Below are positions 17,589-27,021 of a stretch of DNA of 64,000 nt, in pieces. This DNA is from Planctomycetaceae bacterium (GTDB lineage Bacteria; Planctomycetota; Planctomycetia; Pirellulales; Pirellulaceae), in NCBI GenBank assembly GCA_002709045.1, contig PAPJ01000026.1, positions 1 through 64,000 on the forward strand. The letters are read 5' to 3'. Each line of letters starts with the position of its first letter. Positions within the stretch are counted from its first letter, which is position 1. The notes beneath the pieces were generated by a model. The model was not told where the DNA came from, searched no databases, and was given only the letters and a program-made list of their open reading frames with translations. The position numbers and the translations under genes were made by a program.

Positions 17589-20500
17589 ATGAGGATTGCT
17601 CTTCTTAGGTGCTGCTCGAGCTTGCTATTGGCCGTATTGATGGTCGGTCAGGTTTGCGCAGATCGTTTTCAGAACGATATCAAACCCTACCTGCAGAATT
17701 TTTGTATTGATTGTCATGGTCAGGAAGACCCAAAAGGCGGACTCAATCTAACCTTGTTTGATTCGGACCGTAGTTTGGTTGCCAACTTTCGGCGATGGAA
17801 TAATATCACTACATTTATCCGAAGTGGTGAAATGCCTCCTAAAGGATCGCCGCAACCGGAAATTGAACAGAGCAATGCTGTTTTAAATGCTGTTGAAAGT
17901 GTTTTACTGGAAGAAGCTGTTAAACACGCCGGTGATCCTGGTTTTGTTCCACCGCGGCGTTTGAGCAATACGGAATATGACCATTCCATCCGTGATCTCA
18001 CCGGAGTTGATATTCGTCCCACTCGCGATTTTCCTGCCGATCCTGCCGGTGGCGAAGGGTTTGATAATACAGGTGAAGCACTAAGTATGTCTCCTAACCT
18101 GCTAAGGAAATATCTAACGGCTGCTCAGGAGGTGGCAGATCATCTGCTGTTGCGAACCGATGGGATTGTCTTTGCCCCGACTCCCGCCGTTTCATATAAC
18201 GAGCGCCGTAAGCTAACGGAACTGGCGATTATTGATTTCTACAATCAGAGAAAAGTTGATATTTCAGAGTATGTAGAAGCGGCATGGAGATATCGCTACT
18301 TATCCGGTAATGAGGAAATGGCGGTAGAACAGTACGCAGAGGCCAATGGACTGAGCGCAAAATACTTCAACCTTGTTTGGGAAACACTTTCTTCTGCAGT
18401 TTCAGGTGAAGGATATATGAAACAGCTCGGAACACTTTGGGAATCTGTTCCTGTTCCCCCGGAAAATCAATCCCTTCCCACAGAATTTAATGAATTGATC
18501 AGTTTTATAGAATTTGGACGGCAGACATTAACACCGCCTTTGAAAGGCCTGATTAAATCTAATGCGAACAACTGGCCGATTCACTGGCTGGACTTCAGAG
18601 CAAAAACGGCGGCTGTACGTGATCAGTTTTCCCGCGAGCAAATGCAAGCTGAAACGTTGGTGGTTGCCGGTAACGTACCAGCATTTAAGGAGGGCGAAGA
18701 TCCCCATACAATATTGCTCCGTTTCGAAAAGGGATACTCTGAAGAAGACGGTTATGTGATTATTAAACGTCCAATGTTTAGCTTCGCACGGATTTTACCG
18801 AAAAGCGAAAAGGATGAAACCGAAAATCATAAGGTAGTTGCCTTGAAGACCGTGCTTGAAGAGTATCATCCTGAACTTGCCCAGAAACTGCAGTTCGGTA
18901 GCCACCCCGTTGCAGCGTCTGTTCCCGAGCAAGGACTGGACTCGGAATGGCTGGTAGTAAAGACGCCGGCATTGATTGAAATTTCTTTTACGCCCGAGAT
19001 GCAAAAACAACTACAGGGTAAGCATTTATTGCTGCAATGTCAGTTGGATGCAAATTTAAGCCGTGAGAGTAGTGTTTTTGTAAAATACCACAGTGGAAAA
19101 AGGCAAGACGCCAAATTTGATAACAATCCCACGCATTTAATTTATGCCGAAGGTGAAGCCGCAGCACGACTGGCAAAGTCGGTCAGTTCGTTTTGCAATA
19201 CCTTCCCGAACAGATTTTTTTACGTCGATGAAAAACGAGGCCTGGCTGCAGGATTCCATTTAGTAGAAGGGTTTTTTCGGGATGATAAGCCTCTTGTGGA
19301 AAAAGTGCTTACTGAAGCTGAAGTGAATCAGCTTAATAAGATGTGGCAAGAACTTGACTTTGTCACTAACCGAACAGAAACACTGCTCAGGGGATTTGTT
19401 TGGTTTGAACGTTCTGAGCGACATGTTCTGCACGGTCGTGATTGGGACTACCTTCGCGCGGGAGATCCGAAGTTGGTTACAGCGGAGATGCTCGATCGGT
19501 TTGAGATACAGTATTTAAAAAAGATGGGGACACCATCTAAGGAGGGAACCGAGGAAGCTCAACGCCGCTTGATTGAACCTCAGAATCCGAGCGACAAGTT
19601 TGACATGGTTCATGAATTTTTTGAAGACATTCGTGCCGGCCTGAAAAAGCAAAAAGAAGCCCTTGCGGTTGCTGAGCCAAAAGGTCTTGCCGATGTTTTG
19701 CAATTCGCAGTCCGGGCATATAAGCGTCCGTTAACAGAATCGGAATTGTCCAAACTCAACGGTCTTTATGAGGCATTGCGTCAGGATGGCCAAACGGTGG
19801 AATCAAGCTTGCGAGGGGTTGTGACCGCTATTTTGATGTCCCCAGAATTTATTTATCGTTACAACAATAATCGTAGTGGCAAAGGAATTGTTTCTTTGGA
19901 CAGTCGGGACCTTGCCAGCCGTCTGAGTTACTTTTTATGGTCCTCGCTGCCTGACCCCAGGTTATTGCAAGCGGCAGAGAAAAACCAATTGGTAAAGGCA
20001 GATCATTTGCAACTGCAGGCGTTACGTATGCTGCGGGACGACAGAGTTGTTGCTTTAGCCAGAGAGTTTTTCGGGCAGTGGCTGCGATATCGAGATTATC
20101 TGGAGAAAGATCCGATCAATGCTCAGGCGTTTCCTGAGTACACCGACCTGTTGCGTAAGGCGATGTGGCAGGAGCCGATTGCATTGGGAGAACACGTCAT
20201 TCGACATGATCTGCCGATCACGACATTGATTAATAGCGATGCGACTTTTGTAAACGGCGTGTTGGCAAAGCACTATGGTGGGGATATTAAAAAACAATGG
20301 GAACAGGCCAGTACGCAATTACGCAGTCATTTGAAAGAAACGAAACGACCGGCATTGTCTAATGAAGAAGTGGAGGCGATGTGGTTTGAAGTCGATGGGA
20401 TTCGAGCTCAGGGCCGTGGCGGACTGTTTGGGATGGCTGTTATTCTGGCGAAGAATTCAGGAGGAGAAAGAACAAGTCCTGTTAAACGTGGTTTCTGGAC

Positions 20501-21017
20501 GGTGCATCATTTGCTGGGACAGCACTTTCCTCCTCCACCGGCCGAGGTTCCCGAACTTCCTGAAACCGTAAAAGGAGGTGAACATTCCCTGCGCGAATTA
20601 TTGAATACACATGTCTCAAAGGCATCATGTGCAATCTGTCATAAGCACTTTGACTATTTAGGATTGGCGCAGGAAAGTTTTGATCCGATCGGAAGACTGC
20701 GACAGAAAGATATCGGTGGACGCCCTATTGATGATGCTGTTATCCTGCCGGACGGTGAAACTGCTAAAGGCGTGGAAGGGCTGATTAAGTATATTGAAGA
20801 ACATAGAAAACAGGAGTTTGTGAAGACTTTCTGCCGTAAATTCCTGGGGTACGCCCTGGGGCGAAGTGTGGAACTGTCTGACCGGCAGTTGCTCGATGAG
20901 ATGCAACTGGAGCTTGAGGCTAATAATTATCGTTTTTCCGTATTGGTCATGAAAGTCGTCGCCAGCCCTCAGTTTAGAAATCAGCGGGCTCGAGACTTTG
21001 TAACGTTGGCTAGGTAA
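17589..21017 (+). CDS. Long DUF1587/1592/1588/1585 cytochrome-domain protein with large central insert
   Basis: This 1142-residue protein has the same frame of domains as the 627-residue neighbour but is nearly twice as long. It shows a signal peptide, FCIDCH near residue 40, DUF1587 (RRLSNTEYDHSIRDLTGVD, about 123-190), DUF1595 (about 700-760), DUF1592 (RDLASRLSYFLWSSLPD), DUF1588 with TSPVKRGFWTVHHLLGQHFP and a second haem site CAICHKHFDYLG, and a C-terminal DUF1585 (FLGYALGRSVELSDRQ). About 490 residues between DUF1587 and DUF1595 match nothing I recognise beyond beta-rich stretches. The start ATG 17589 gives a proper signal peptide (MRIALLRCCSSLLLAVLMVGQ). It pairs with the DUF1552 gene 87 bp downstream. 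Confidence 0.92.
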   Translation: MRIALLRCCSSLLLAVLMVGQVCADRFQNDIKPYLQNFCIDCHGQEDPKGGLNLTLFDSDRSLVANFRRWNNITTFIRSGEMPPKGSPQPEIEQSNAVLNAVESVLLEEAVKHAGDPGFVPPRRLSNTEYDHSIRDLTGVDIRPTRDFPADPAGGEGFDNTGEALSMSPNLLRKYLTAAQEVADHLLLRTDGIVFAPTPAVSYNERRKLTELAIIDFYNQRKVDISEYVEAAWRYRYLSGNEEMAVEQYAEANGLSAKYFNLVWETLSSAVSGEGYMKQLGTLWESVPVPPENQSLPTEFNELISFIEFGRQTLTPPLKGLIKSNANNWPIHWLDFRAKTAAVRDQFSREQMQAETLVVAGNVPAFKEGEDPHTILLRFEKGYSEEDGYVIIKRPMFSFARILPKSEKDETENHKVVALKTVLEEYHPELAQKLQFGSHPVAASVPEQGLDSEWLVVKTPALIEISFTPEMQKQLQGKHLLLQCQLDANLSRESSVFVKYHSGKRQDAKFDNNPTHLIYAEGEAAARLAKSVSSFCNTFPNRFFYVDEKRGLAAGFHLVEGFFRDDKPLVEKVLTEAEVNQLNKMWQELDFVTNRTETLLRGFVWFERSERHVLHGRDWDYLRAGDPKLVTAEMLDRFEIQYLKKMGTPSKEGTEEAQRRLIEPQNPSDKFDMVHEFFEDIRAGLKKQKEALAVAEPKGLADVLQFAVRAYKRPLTESELSKLNGLYEALRQDGQTVESSLRGVVTAILMSPEFIYRYNNNRSGKGIVSLDSRDLASRLSYFLWSSLPDPRLLQAAEKNQLVKADHLQLQALRMLRDDRVVALAREFFGQWLRYRDYLEKDPINAQAFPEYTDLLRKAMWQEPIALGEHVIRHDLPITTLINSDATFVNGVLAKHYGGDIKKQWEQASTQLRSHLKETKRPALSNEEVEAMWFEVDGIRAQGRGGLFGMAVILAKNSGGERTSPVKRGFWTVHHLLGQHFPPPPAEVPELPETVKGGEHSLRELLNTHVSKASCAICHKHFDYLGLAQESFDPIGRLRQKDIGGRPIDDAVILPDGETAKGVEGLIKYIEEHRKQEFVKTFCRKFLGYALGRSVELSDRQLLDEMQLELEANNYRFSVLVMKVVASPQFRNQRARDFVTLAR

Positions 21018-21104
21018 TAGAGTCGATAAAAATGGTAGAGCTATTTATAGTTAAGGTAGGAAATCAAACGGTTCTTAGTGTTGCCGTTCTCAAGGAACTA
21101 GAAA

Positions 21105-22388
21105 ATGTTTAAATCTGAAATCTCGCGCCGTATGGTGTTAACAGGACTTGGTGCCAGCGTTGCTTTGCCATGGTTGGAATCAGGCCGTCTGCTTGGCGTT
21201 GATCAAACGAAAGAACCACCTAAAAGATTTGGTTTCATGTTCTGGGGTGATGGTATTCACCCGGCGGAATGGTGGACGAAAGGTAACGGGGAGGATTTGG
21301 AGTTGGGCCCTGTCTTTTCTTCGCTGGAAGATATTAAAGGGGATATTAACTTTATTCACGGATTAAAGCATCCGAGCAACGTGGTTGGAGGCCACGCTAA
21401 AGGTGCCGCCGGAATGCTGACCGGTCATGCTCCGCAAAATGGGCGGGATATTGAAGGTGAAGTTAGTCTTGATCAGTTGCTGGCGAATGCCTGGGAAGAT
21501 GAAACGGTATTGCCGAGTTTGGTTCTTGCGTGTGAGAGACCAGTAAGTGGTTTTCATGAATCGGGCTACTCGATGATGTATGCTAGTCACCTTTCCTGGA
21601 GGAGTCCCGTTTCTCCAGTTCCCAGTGAATTGTATCCTGCACTGGCATTCGACAGTTTATTTGAAAGTAAGGGAAGCAAGACTCACCTGAGCGTTCTTGA
21701 TTTAGTGCGTGAACAGTTAGGAGATGTATCTCGCAAGGTTTCCTTTGCTGACCGTGCCAAGATTGACGAATATGCGACAAGTGTTCGCGAGGTTGAAAAT
21801 CGCCTCGCTAAGATGCAGAAACGGAATGTGGAAGAGACGGCTGATAATGCAGCAAGTCCGAATGCGGAACGACCAAAGGATGGAGTTCCAACTCAATTGG
21901 ATGAACATACCCGGTTAATGTGTGACGTGATTGCGCTGGCATTTCAAACTGACCGTACGCGTGTCAGCACTCTGGTTCTGGCAAATAATCTCTCAGGACA
22001 GATTTATCCGTTCCTGGGTTTGAATGTTGATCACCACAATTACTCTCACAGTTGTCATGGAGAGGAATTTGCCAAGATTACTCGTTTCTGGGTTGAGCAG
22101 TATGGTTATTTAGTCCGCAAACTCGGCAAGATGCAGGAAGGTGATGGTACCGTTCTGGACAATTGCTGCCTAATGGCTGCCAATGAGCAGTGGACCTTCC
22201 ATAATGGTGCTAAAGTGCCATTGCTGATGGCCGGTTCGATGGGGGGGAGCTTTGAGACAGGTCGTACGCTCGACTTTGAAGAAGCCGATAATGACAAAAT
22301 GAGTTCGCTGTTTTTAACCATTCTTGAACGCAATGGTTTGAAACGCGATGCGTTTGGTAATAGCTCCGAAGCCTTGACCGGGATTTAA
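21105..22388 (+). CDS. DUF1552 (HXXSHH) protein, Tat-exported, variant motif
   Basis: The 427-residue protein begins MFKSEISRRMVLTGLGASV, a twin-arginine signal. Family features are FGFMFWGDGIHPAEWW, a conserved Gly-rich HGLKHPSNVVGGHAKGAAG region, DQLLANAWEDETVLPSL and the C-terminal LFLTILERNGLKRDAFG. The characteristic motif reads DHHNYSHSCHG, so it is HxxSHS rather than HXXSHH. Spacing and length otherwise fit the family. The gene lies 87 bp downstream of the long cytochrome-domain gene on the same strand, the typical pairing. It converges on the thioredoxin-like gene at 22406 with only 17 bp between stops, and I see no clear terminator there. Confidence 0.92.
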   Translation: MFKSEISRRMVLTGLGASVALPWLESGRLLGVDQTKEPPKRFGFMFWGDGIHPAEWWTKGNGEDLELGPVFSSLEDIKGDINFIHGLKHPSNVVGGHAKGAAGMLTGHAPQNGRDIEGEVSLDQLLANAWEDETVLPSLVLACERPVSGFHESGYSMMYASHLSWRSPVSPVPSELYPALAFDSLFESKGSKTHLSVLDLVREQLGDVSRKVSFADRAKIDEYATSVREVENRLAKMQKRNVEETADNAASPNAERPKDGVPTQLDEHTRLMCDVIALAFQTDRTRVSTLVLANNLSGQIYPFLGLNVDHHNYSHSCHGEEFAKITRFWVEQYGYLVRKLGKMQEGDGTVLDNCCLMAANEQWTFHNGAKVPLLMAGSMGGSFETGRTLDFEEADNDKMSSLFLTILERNGLKRDAFGNSSEALTGI

Positions 22389-22405
22389 AAAGTCATCCGC
22401 CCGAT

Positions 22406-23542
22406 CTAAGGCTGAATAAGTTTTAGCAGTTCCCGCTCGGACTTTCCTAGTCGAATGATAGGGACAGAAATCTGTTCATCGTTTTCATTCTCCAGAATTA
22501 CCATAGTTGCGGACACCGATAGTACTTTTGCGTTGATTGAGAAACTGCCGGAATCATCAGTCCATTTTCTAATGACATACGGGTTGAAATCGGGTAGTTC
22601 AAAATTACTCCCTTCAATTTGCCGCAGTTTACCCAGGATAAATTGGCGAGTCGAATTAGTATCGCTGAGAAGTGCAAGTCTTGTCAGCGCATGCACCGCC
22701 TTTGTCTCACCGCCGCGGGCATATTGGATTAGAACTGCCTTTTCGATTTCACGTGCCTGTTTCATTAGGGAAGTGAATTCGGCGTCGCTGTCAATTATTT
22801 TGGCGGCCTTGCGATATTCGTTCTGTAAGACCATATCGAAATAGTAAATTCTCTGGCCCAGAAGTAATGTGAAAAGAGATTGTATTTGAGTCTCTTCCGA
22901 ATCAAGCATCAGTTGCGCAGACTTTAAGTCCTCGGTTCCCCGTTGGCTTAAGTCAGCGAGCAGTTTTGTTGCTTGAATACTGGATTCTGAAAAACCTGCG
23001 TTGGTACCAAGAAGCCCTGACTTAATCGAAGTCTGGAGACTTGTTGACGCGCGATACAGATCTCCGGCCTCCAAGGCGGTGTTTGCGACAACCGTAGCTT
23101 CACTTAAAACTTTCTCCTGTGCAGGTGTTAGAATTCGCCCGGCCTGTCGCAGTGCTTCCCGCATCATTGCCGGTAGTTGGTCGCCTGGAAGGCCGCCGCT
23201 TGCACCATAAATTTTCTTGTTGTCTGCACGTATTACATAGACAAATGGAAGTCGGTTGCCCTGAATAGGAAAGTTCCGTCGCACATTGTTTGCATCAGAC
23301 GTGTCAACATTTAGTTTGAGTGGTACAAACTGCACCACAAAGGGTCTGAGAGCAGTTTCTGTTACAAAACGTTGCTCTAAAACCTTGCAACTCGGTCAGC
23401 CGTCGCGGCCGAGCATGATGAACATCGGCTTGCCCGATTGCTGTGACAGCTTTTGGGCCTGGGCAAAGTTATTCTGGGCAACAGCCTTCGGTATTAGTAG
23501 CGAACTGAGTAACAGCGATATTGAGAAGGCTAACGTTTTCAT
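22406..23542 (-). CDS. Candidate selenoprotein: exported thioredoxin-fold protein with U-P-S-C motif and C-terminal SHD1-like domain
   Basis: From ATG 23542 the frame gives a signal peptide (MKTLAFSISLLLSSLLIPKA), then QAQKLSQQSGKPMFIMLGRDG, then TGA as codon 49 (23398-23396), then PSCKVLEQRF and an uninterrupted frame to the TAA at 22406 (378 residues). TGA sits exactly where thioredoxin-fold proteins place the first redox cysteine, leaving TGA-Pro-Ser-Cys. The cis-proline segment NRLPFVYVI follows at the expected distance. After a helical middle region, the last 60 residues (RKWTDDSGSFSINAKVL onward) resemble the SHD1 domain common in planctomycetes. A hairpin at 23349-23378 has SECIS-like spacing. 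Alternatives are a nonsense mutation, a sequencing error, or two separate pieces (22406-23338 from a GTG, and 23396-23542). A point mutation in exactly this codon would be a coincidence. Confidence 0.72.
23349..23378 (-). promoter_or_regulatory. SECIS-like hairpin downstream of the in-frame TGA
   Basis: On the minus strand, 17 bases after the TGA, AGAGCA pairs with TGCTCT. After a two-base AC bulge, GTTT pairs with AAAC, closing the eight-base loop TGTAACAG. The loop starts 29 bases after TGA and has G as its second base. Both fit the general bacterial SECIS pattern: apical loop roughly 16-37 bases from UGA and a G among its first two bases. A second, smaller helix (GTTGC with GCAAC) starts 4 bases after TGA and competes with it. 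Confidence 0.5.
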
Positions 23543-23752
23543 GAGTTTGCTTTGAATAATAGAATGATGAAATTGTATTTGTCGAGTAAATAGTATCCCC
23601 GGCCACAAACTTGGGGAAGCTCTAATCTCAGCTTAATCTGTAATGTCTTTCTAAAGTAATTATCGGTGCTAACTCACCGGCGTCTTGGATGTTTCTTATT
23701 CGGATGCCTGGATCATTGGTTTCCCCGTGGCGAAAGGGCTAAAATATAGGCT

Positions 23753-25423
23753 ATGAAATCTGCTGTGTTTACCTTCGTATTATTGTTCTCCTGCCTTGCA
23801 AATTGTCAGGAACCCTTGCCTCATGGCGTAAGGTATGAACATCTGATGATTCCGATGCGGGATGGTGTTCACCTCAGTGCCCATGCTTTTTTTCCTGAGG
23901 GGGATGGTCCCTGGCCTGTTTTGTATGAGCAGCGATATGCCGATGCATCAGGTCGTGGGCACCAGGAAGCCTTCGCCGATATTGCTCAATATGGTTTTGT
24001 TATTGTGTGCGGCAATTTTCGCGGAAGCCAAAAGTCAGAGGGTGTTTGGATTGGCTATCGCAGTTTAAGCCTTGGTCGTTACAAGGACGGATACGACGCA
24101 ATAGAATGGTTAGCCGGGCAATCCTGGTCGACGGGTAAGATTGGAACATTTGGCAGCAGTCAGGCCGGTTATGCTCAAAACTTTGCGGCAGTGAGCCGTC
24201 CTCCGAGCTTGGTTGCTCAGTACATGATCGATACCGGACTTAGCCTCTATCAGGAAGGCTACCGGATTGGTGGAACAACTCGCCCCGAACGTTTCAAAGG
24301 AATGGATCGTGTTTGCAGAGTCCCGGAGCACAATCAGCAGTTGATGCGTGAATGGTTTGAACACCCTACCTATGATCATTACTGGAAAGCGGAAGACACT
24401 TCACGTCACTTCAAGAAAATGAATGTGCCTTGTATGACGATTGGAAGTTGGTATGACTTTATGAATCAGGGTTCGATTGCTAGTTATATTGGACGCCAGA
24501 ATCACGGGGGACCACGATCCCGAGGCAGCCAGAAACTACTTATCGGCCCCTGGCTGCACGGCCGTTTTAACAAAGGGAATCAGGTTGGTGAATTAACCTA
24601 TCCTGAAAATGCTGCGGTTGACATGGTGAAACATATGACCAACTGGTTTGATTATTACCTTAAGGACAAAGATAACGGGGTCGATCAATGGCCGATCGTA
24701 GAGTACTACGTAATGGGAGCAACGGATGAAAAATCTGCCCCGGGCAATCTGTGGCGTGAGGCCAAAGATTGGCCTAAGACGCAAGATGTAGCACGTGAAC
24801 CGTTGTTTCTCGCTCATGCAGGTAAATTGCAATGGGAGTTGCCAGACGGGAAGGCAGAGGGTACTACCGAATATGTTTCGAATCCCCGTAAACCTGCAGA
24901 GATTCCGGGGACAAGCTTTCCGGGGGCTCGTGATGCCCGTGGGTTTGAGCAACAGGATAGCGTACTTGTCTTTGATACACCTATCCTGGAAAAGCCCCTT
25001 GAACTGACCGGCGAAATCACAGCGAAACTCTATGTCAAAAGTACAGCTCCGGATACCGATTTTATTGTTCGGGTGAGTGATGTATATCCTGACGGTCGTT
25101 CGATTTTGATCGTCGATTACATACAACGAGCACGTTATCGCAATGGTTTTGATAAACAAGTATTACTAAAAGAAAATACGGTGCACCGGATTGATTTTCA
25201 CGTAGGTCATTTGAGTCAGATTTTTAATGCAGGGCATAAGATTCGTGTCACTGTTGCAAGTACGGGTTCTCCGTTATACGAGCCAAATCCTCAAACCGGG
25301 AAACCCGAGACGATTGAATTTCCAACAGATGCACAAAGTGCGATGAATACGATTTATCACACGAGTAAATACCCTTCTCATCTGCTCGTACCTCGAGTCG
25401 ATACAACTTATGGGAGTAAATAA
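23753..25423 (+). CDS. CocE/NonD-family (peptidase S15) alpha/beta hydrolase, exported
   Basis: The 556-residue protein has a signal peptide (MKSAVFTFVLLFSCLANCQ) and then the S15 entry motif PMRDGVHLSAHAFFPEG. Further features are NFRGSQKSEG, the nucleophile elbow GTFGSSQAGYAQ (GxSxxG), SWYDFMNQG supplying the acid, and IGPWLHGR supplying the histidine. The C-terminal jelly-roll (X-Pro dipeptidyl-peptidase C-terminal domain) runs from about residue 370 (TAKLYVKSTAPDTDFIVRVSDVYPDG). Relatives cleave acyl esters or amides such as cocaine, glutaryl-cephalosporins or X-Pro peptides; the natural substrate here is unknown. Its TAA is followed directly by the ATG of the next gene, so the two are surely cotranscribed. 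Confidence 0.93.
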   Translation: MKSAVFTFVLLFSCLANCQEPLPHGVRYEHLMIPMRDGVHLSAHAFFPEGDGPWPVLYEQRYADASGRGHQEAFADIAQYGFVIVCGNFRGSQKSEGVWIGYRSLSLGRYKDGYDAIEWLAGQSWSTGKIGTFGSSQAGYAQNFAAVSRPPSLVAQYMIDTGLSLYQEGYRIGGTTRPERFKGMDRVCRVPEHNQQLMREWFEHPTYDHYWKAEDTSRHFKKMNVPCMTIGSWYDFMNQGSIASYIGRQNHGGPRSRGSQKLLIGPWLHGRFNKGNQVGELTYPENAAVDMVKHMTNWFDYYLKDKDNGVDQWPIVEYYVMGATDEKSAPGNLWREAKDWPKTQDVAREPLFLAHAGKLQWELPDGKAEGTTEYVSNPRKPAEIPGTSFPGARDARGFEQQDSVLVFDTPILEKPLELTGEITAKLYVKSTAPDTDFIVRVSDVYPDGRSILIVDYIQRARYRNGFDKQVLLKENTVHRIDFHVGHLSQIFNAGHKIRVTVASTGSPLYEPNPQTGKPETIEFPTDAQSAMNTIYHTSKYPSHLLVPRVDTTYGSK

Positions 25424-26983
25424 ATGAAGCGCAGACAGTTTTTAGGAACCAGTGCAGGTGCTCTCGCCGCTGGTGCAGTTCTTACTAATACCGCAGGTGC
25501 CCGAACTGAGGGTTTGTCGGTTGATGCAGGTGATGTATACGACATGGGACAGCGTCGGGAATTGTTTGTTGATGATTTTATGGTCGATACTCTCGAAGGT
25601 GAGTTGAGCTATCGACTGCATTCTCCTCAGGCCGAGGAGATGGTGATTCGTCAGGACAAGCCCTGGGAAGGTAATGCCAGTAGCTACCATACGGTTTTTA
25701 AAGATGGTGATACTTACCGGATGTATTATCGGGGACATAATTTTGACATGTCCGGTGGGACCTTGAAATTTACTCACGGAGAATGCGCCTGCTATGCCGA
25801 GAGTACGAATGGTGTTGATTGGGAGAAACCGGAGCTAGGTCTCTTTGAATTCGAAGGAAGTAAGAAGAACAATATTGTCTGGATGGGGCCTGGAAGTCAC
25901 AATTTCAGTCCATTTGTCGATGAACGTCCAGACTGCCCGGAGGACGAACGGTTAAAAGCAATCGGTGGTTTGGCTCACAACGGTGGTATGCGACTCTTTA
26001 AGTCAGCAGACGGTAAACACTGGACTCAGGTTGGTGATGAGGGTGTAATTACCGTCGGGGCGTTCGACTCGGCCAATATCGCCTTCTGGGACAAGTCGCT
26101 TGGAAAATATAGGGCCTATTACCGGATCTTTACCGGAGGGACGACAACGGCCAAGGTCTGGAAACCAGGGGGTATTCGTGCGATCCGTACCGCAGTTTCA
26201 GATGACCTTATTAACTGGGAAGGGTTTCAGGATCTAACTTACGGTGATTCCCCCCCACAGCAGATGTACACTAATAATGTAATTTCCTACCAACGTGCGC
26301 CACATATTTTGGTTGGATTTCCAATGCGTTATGTCGAACGGGGATGGAGTCCTGCGATGAAGGCATTACCTGACCTGGAGAACCGGGAGCTACGTTCGCA
26401 GGCACATTTGCGATATGGAACAGCATTAACAGAAACGCAGATCATGACCAGTCGTGACGGTGTTACATTCAAACGCTGGGATGAGGCCTTTTTACGACCG
26501 GGTGTAGAGCGTAAAGACTCCTGGTATTACGGTCATAATAATGTTGCCTGGAATATGGCCTTAACCCCCAGTCGTTTTGAGAATGCTGACGATGAACTGA
26601 GTTTCTATGCCGAGTCCGGTGGTTGGCATGGTGCCGGTAAGATTCTGACTCGACACACGTTGCGCCAGGACGGTTTTGTCTCAGTCCATTCGACACTTAA
26701 AGGTGGCCGTTTAACGACCAGACCGCTGACGTTTACCGGTAGCCAGTTGGAACTGAATCTTAGTACCTCGGCCATTGGTTACATTAAAGTGGAATGTCTG
26801 ACAGCCACGGGGGATGTGATTGAAACCTTCGCCATAGAACAGGCTGATGAAACATTTGGTGATTCGCTGGGGCGTACAGTCACATGGGATGGATGGTCTG
26901 GACTAAAGAAGCTTTCCGGCAAACCGATCCGTTTACGATTTACACTTAGCGACGCCGACCTGTATAGCTTCACTTTTGTGTAG
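25424..26983 (+). CDS. Tat-exported glycosidase-like (five-bladed propeller-like) protein
   Basis: The 519-residue protein starts MKRRQFLGTSAGALAAGAV, a twin-arginine-type signal. Segments such as YRMYYRGHN, CYAESTNGVDWEKPELG, IAFWDKSLGKYRAYYRIF and MTSRDGVTFKRWDEAF repeat the pattern of GH32/GH43-like five-bladed propellers, where each blade ends in a strand like SxDGxxW. Catalytic acids cannot be fixed with confidence. The last 120 residues form a separate beta-rich region (GGRLTTRPLTFTGSQLEL onward), as in many planctomycete proteins annotated only as hypothetical. It begins on the base after the stop of the CocE-type hydrolase gene, so hydrolysis of an esterified glycan or glycoside by the pair is possible, as inference. 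Confidence 0.85.
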   Translation: MKRRQFLGTSAGALAAGAVLTNTAGARTEGLSVDAGDVYDMGQRRELFVDDFMVDTLEGELSYRLHSPQAEEMVIRQDKPWEGNASSYHTVFKDGDTYRMYYRGHNFDMSGGTLKFTHGECACYAESTNGVDWEKPELGLFEFEGSKKNNIVWMGPGSHNFSPFVDERPDCPEDERLKAIGGLAHNGGMRLFKSADGKHWTQVGDEGVITVGAFDSANIAFWDKSLGKYRAYYRIFTGGTTTAKVWKPGGIRAIRTAVSDDLINWEGFQDLTYGDSPPQQMYTNNVISYQRAPHILVGFPMRYVERGWSPAMKALPDLENRELRSQAHLRYGTALTETQIMTSRDGVTFKRWDEAFLRPGVERKDSWYYGHNNVAWNMALTPSRFENADDELSFYAESGGWHGAGKILTRHTLRQDGFVSVHSTLKGGRLTTRPLTFTGSQLELNLSTSAIGYIKVECLTATGDVIETFAIEQADETFGDSLGRTVTWDGWSGLKKLSGKPIRLRFTLSDADLYSFTFV

Positions 26984-27021
26984 CGAGCGTTGTTGATTGT
27001 GGTGCTATTTGTCAGCAATTG

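Noticed and set aside
22406..23338. A separate gene starting at GTG 23338
   Set aside because: The codons between the TGA at 23396 and this GTG read PSCKVLEQRF and onward, which clearly belong to the thioredoxin domain, so splitting the gene would cut a domain.
24593..25159. A 188-codon open frame on the minus strand
   Set aside because: It is a shadow of the CocE-type hydrolase on the plus strand.
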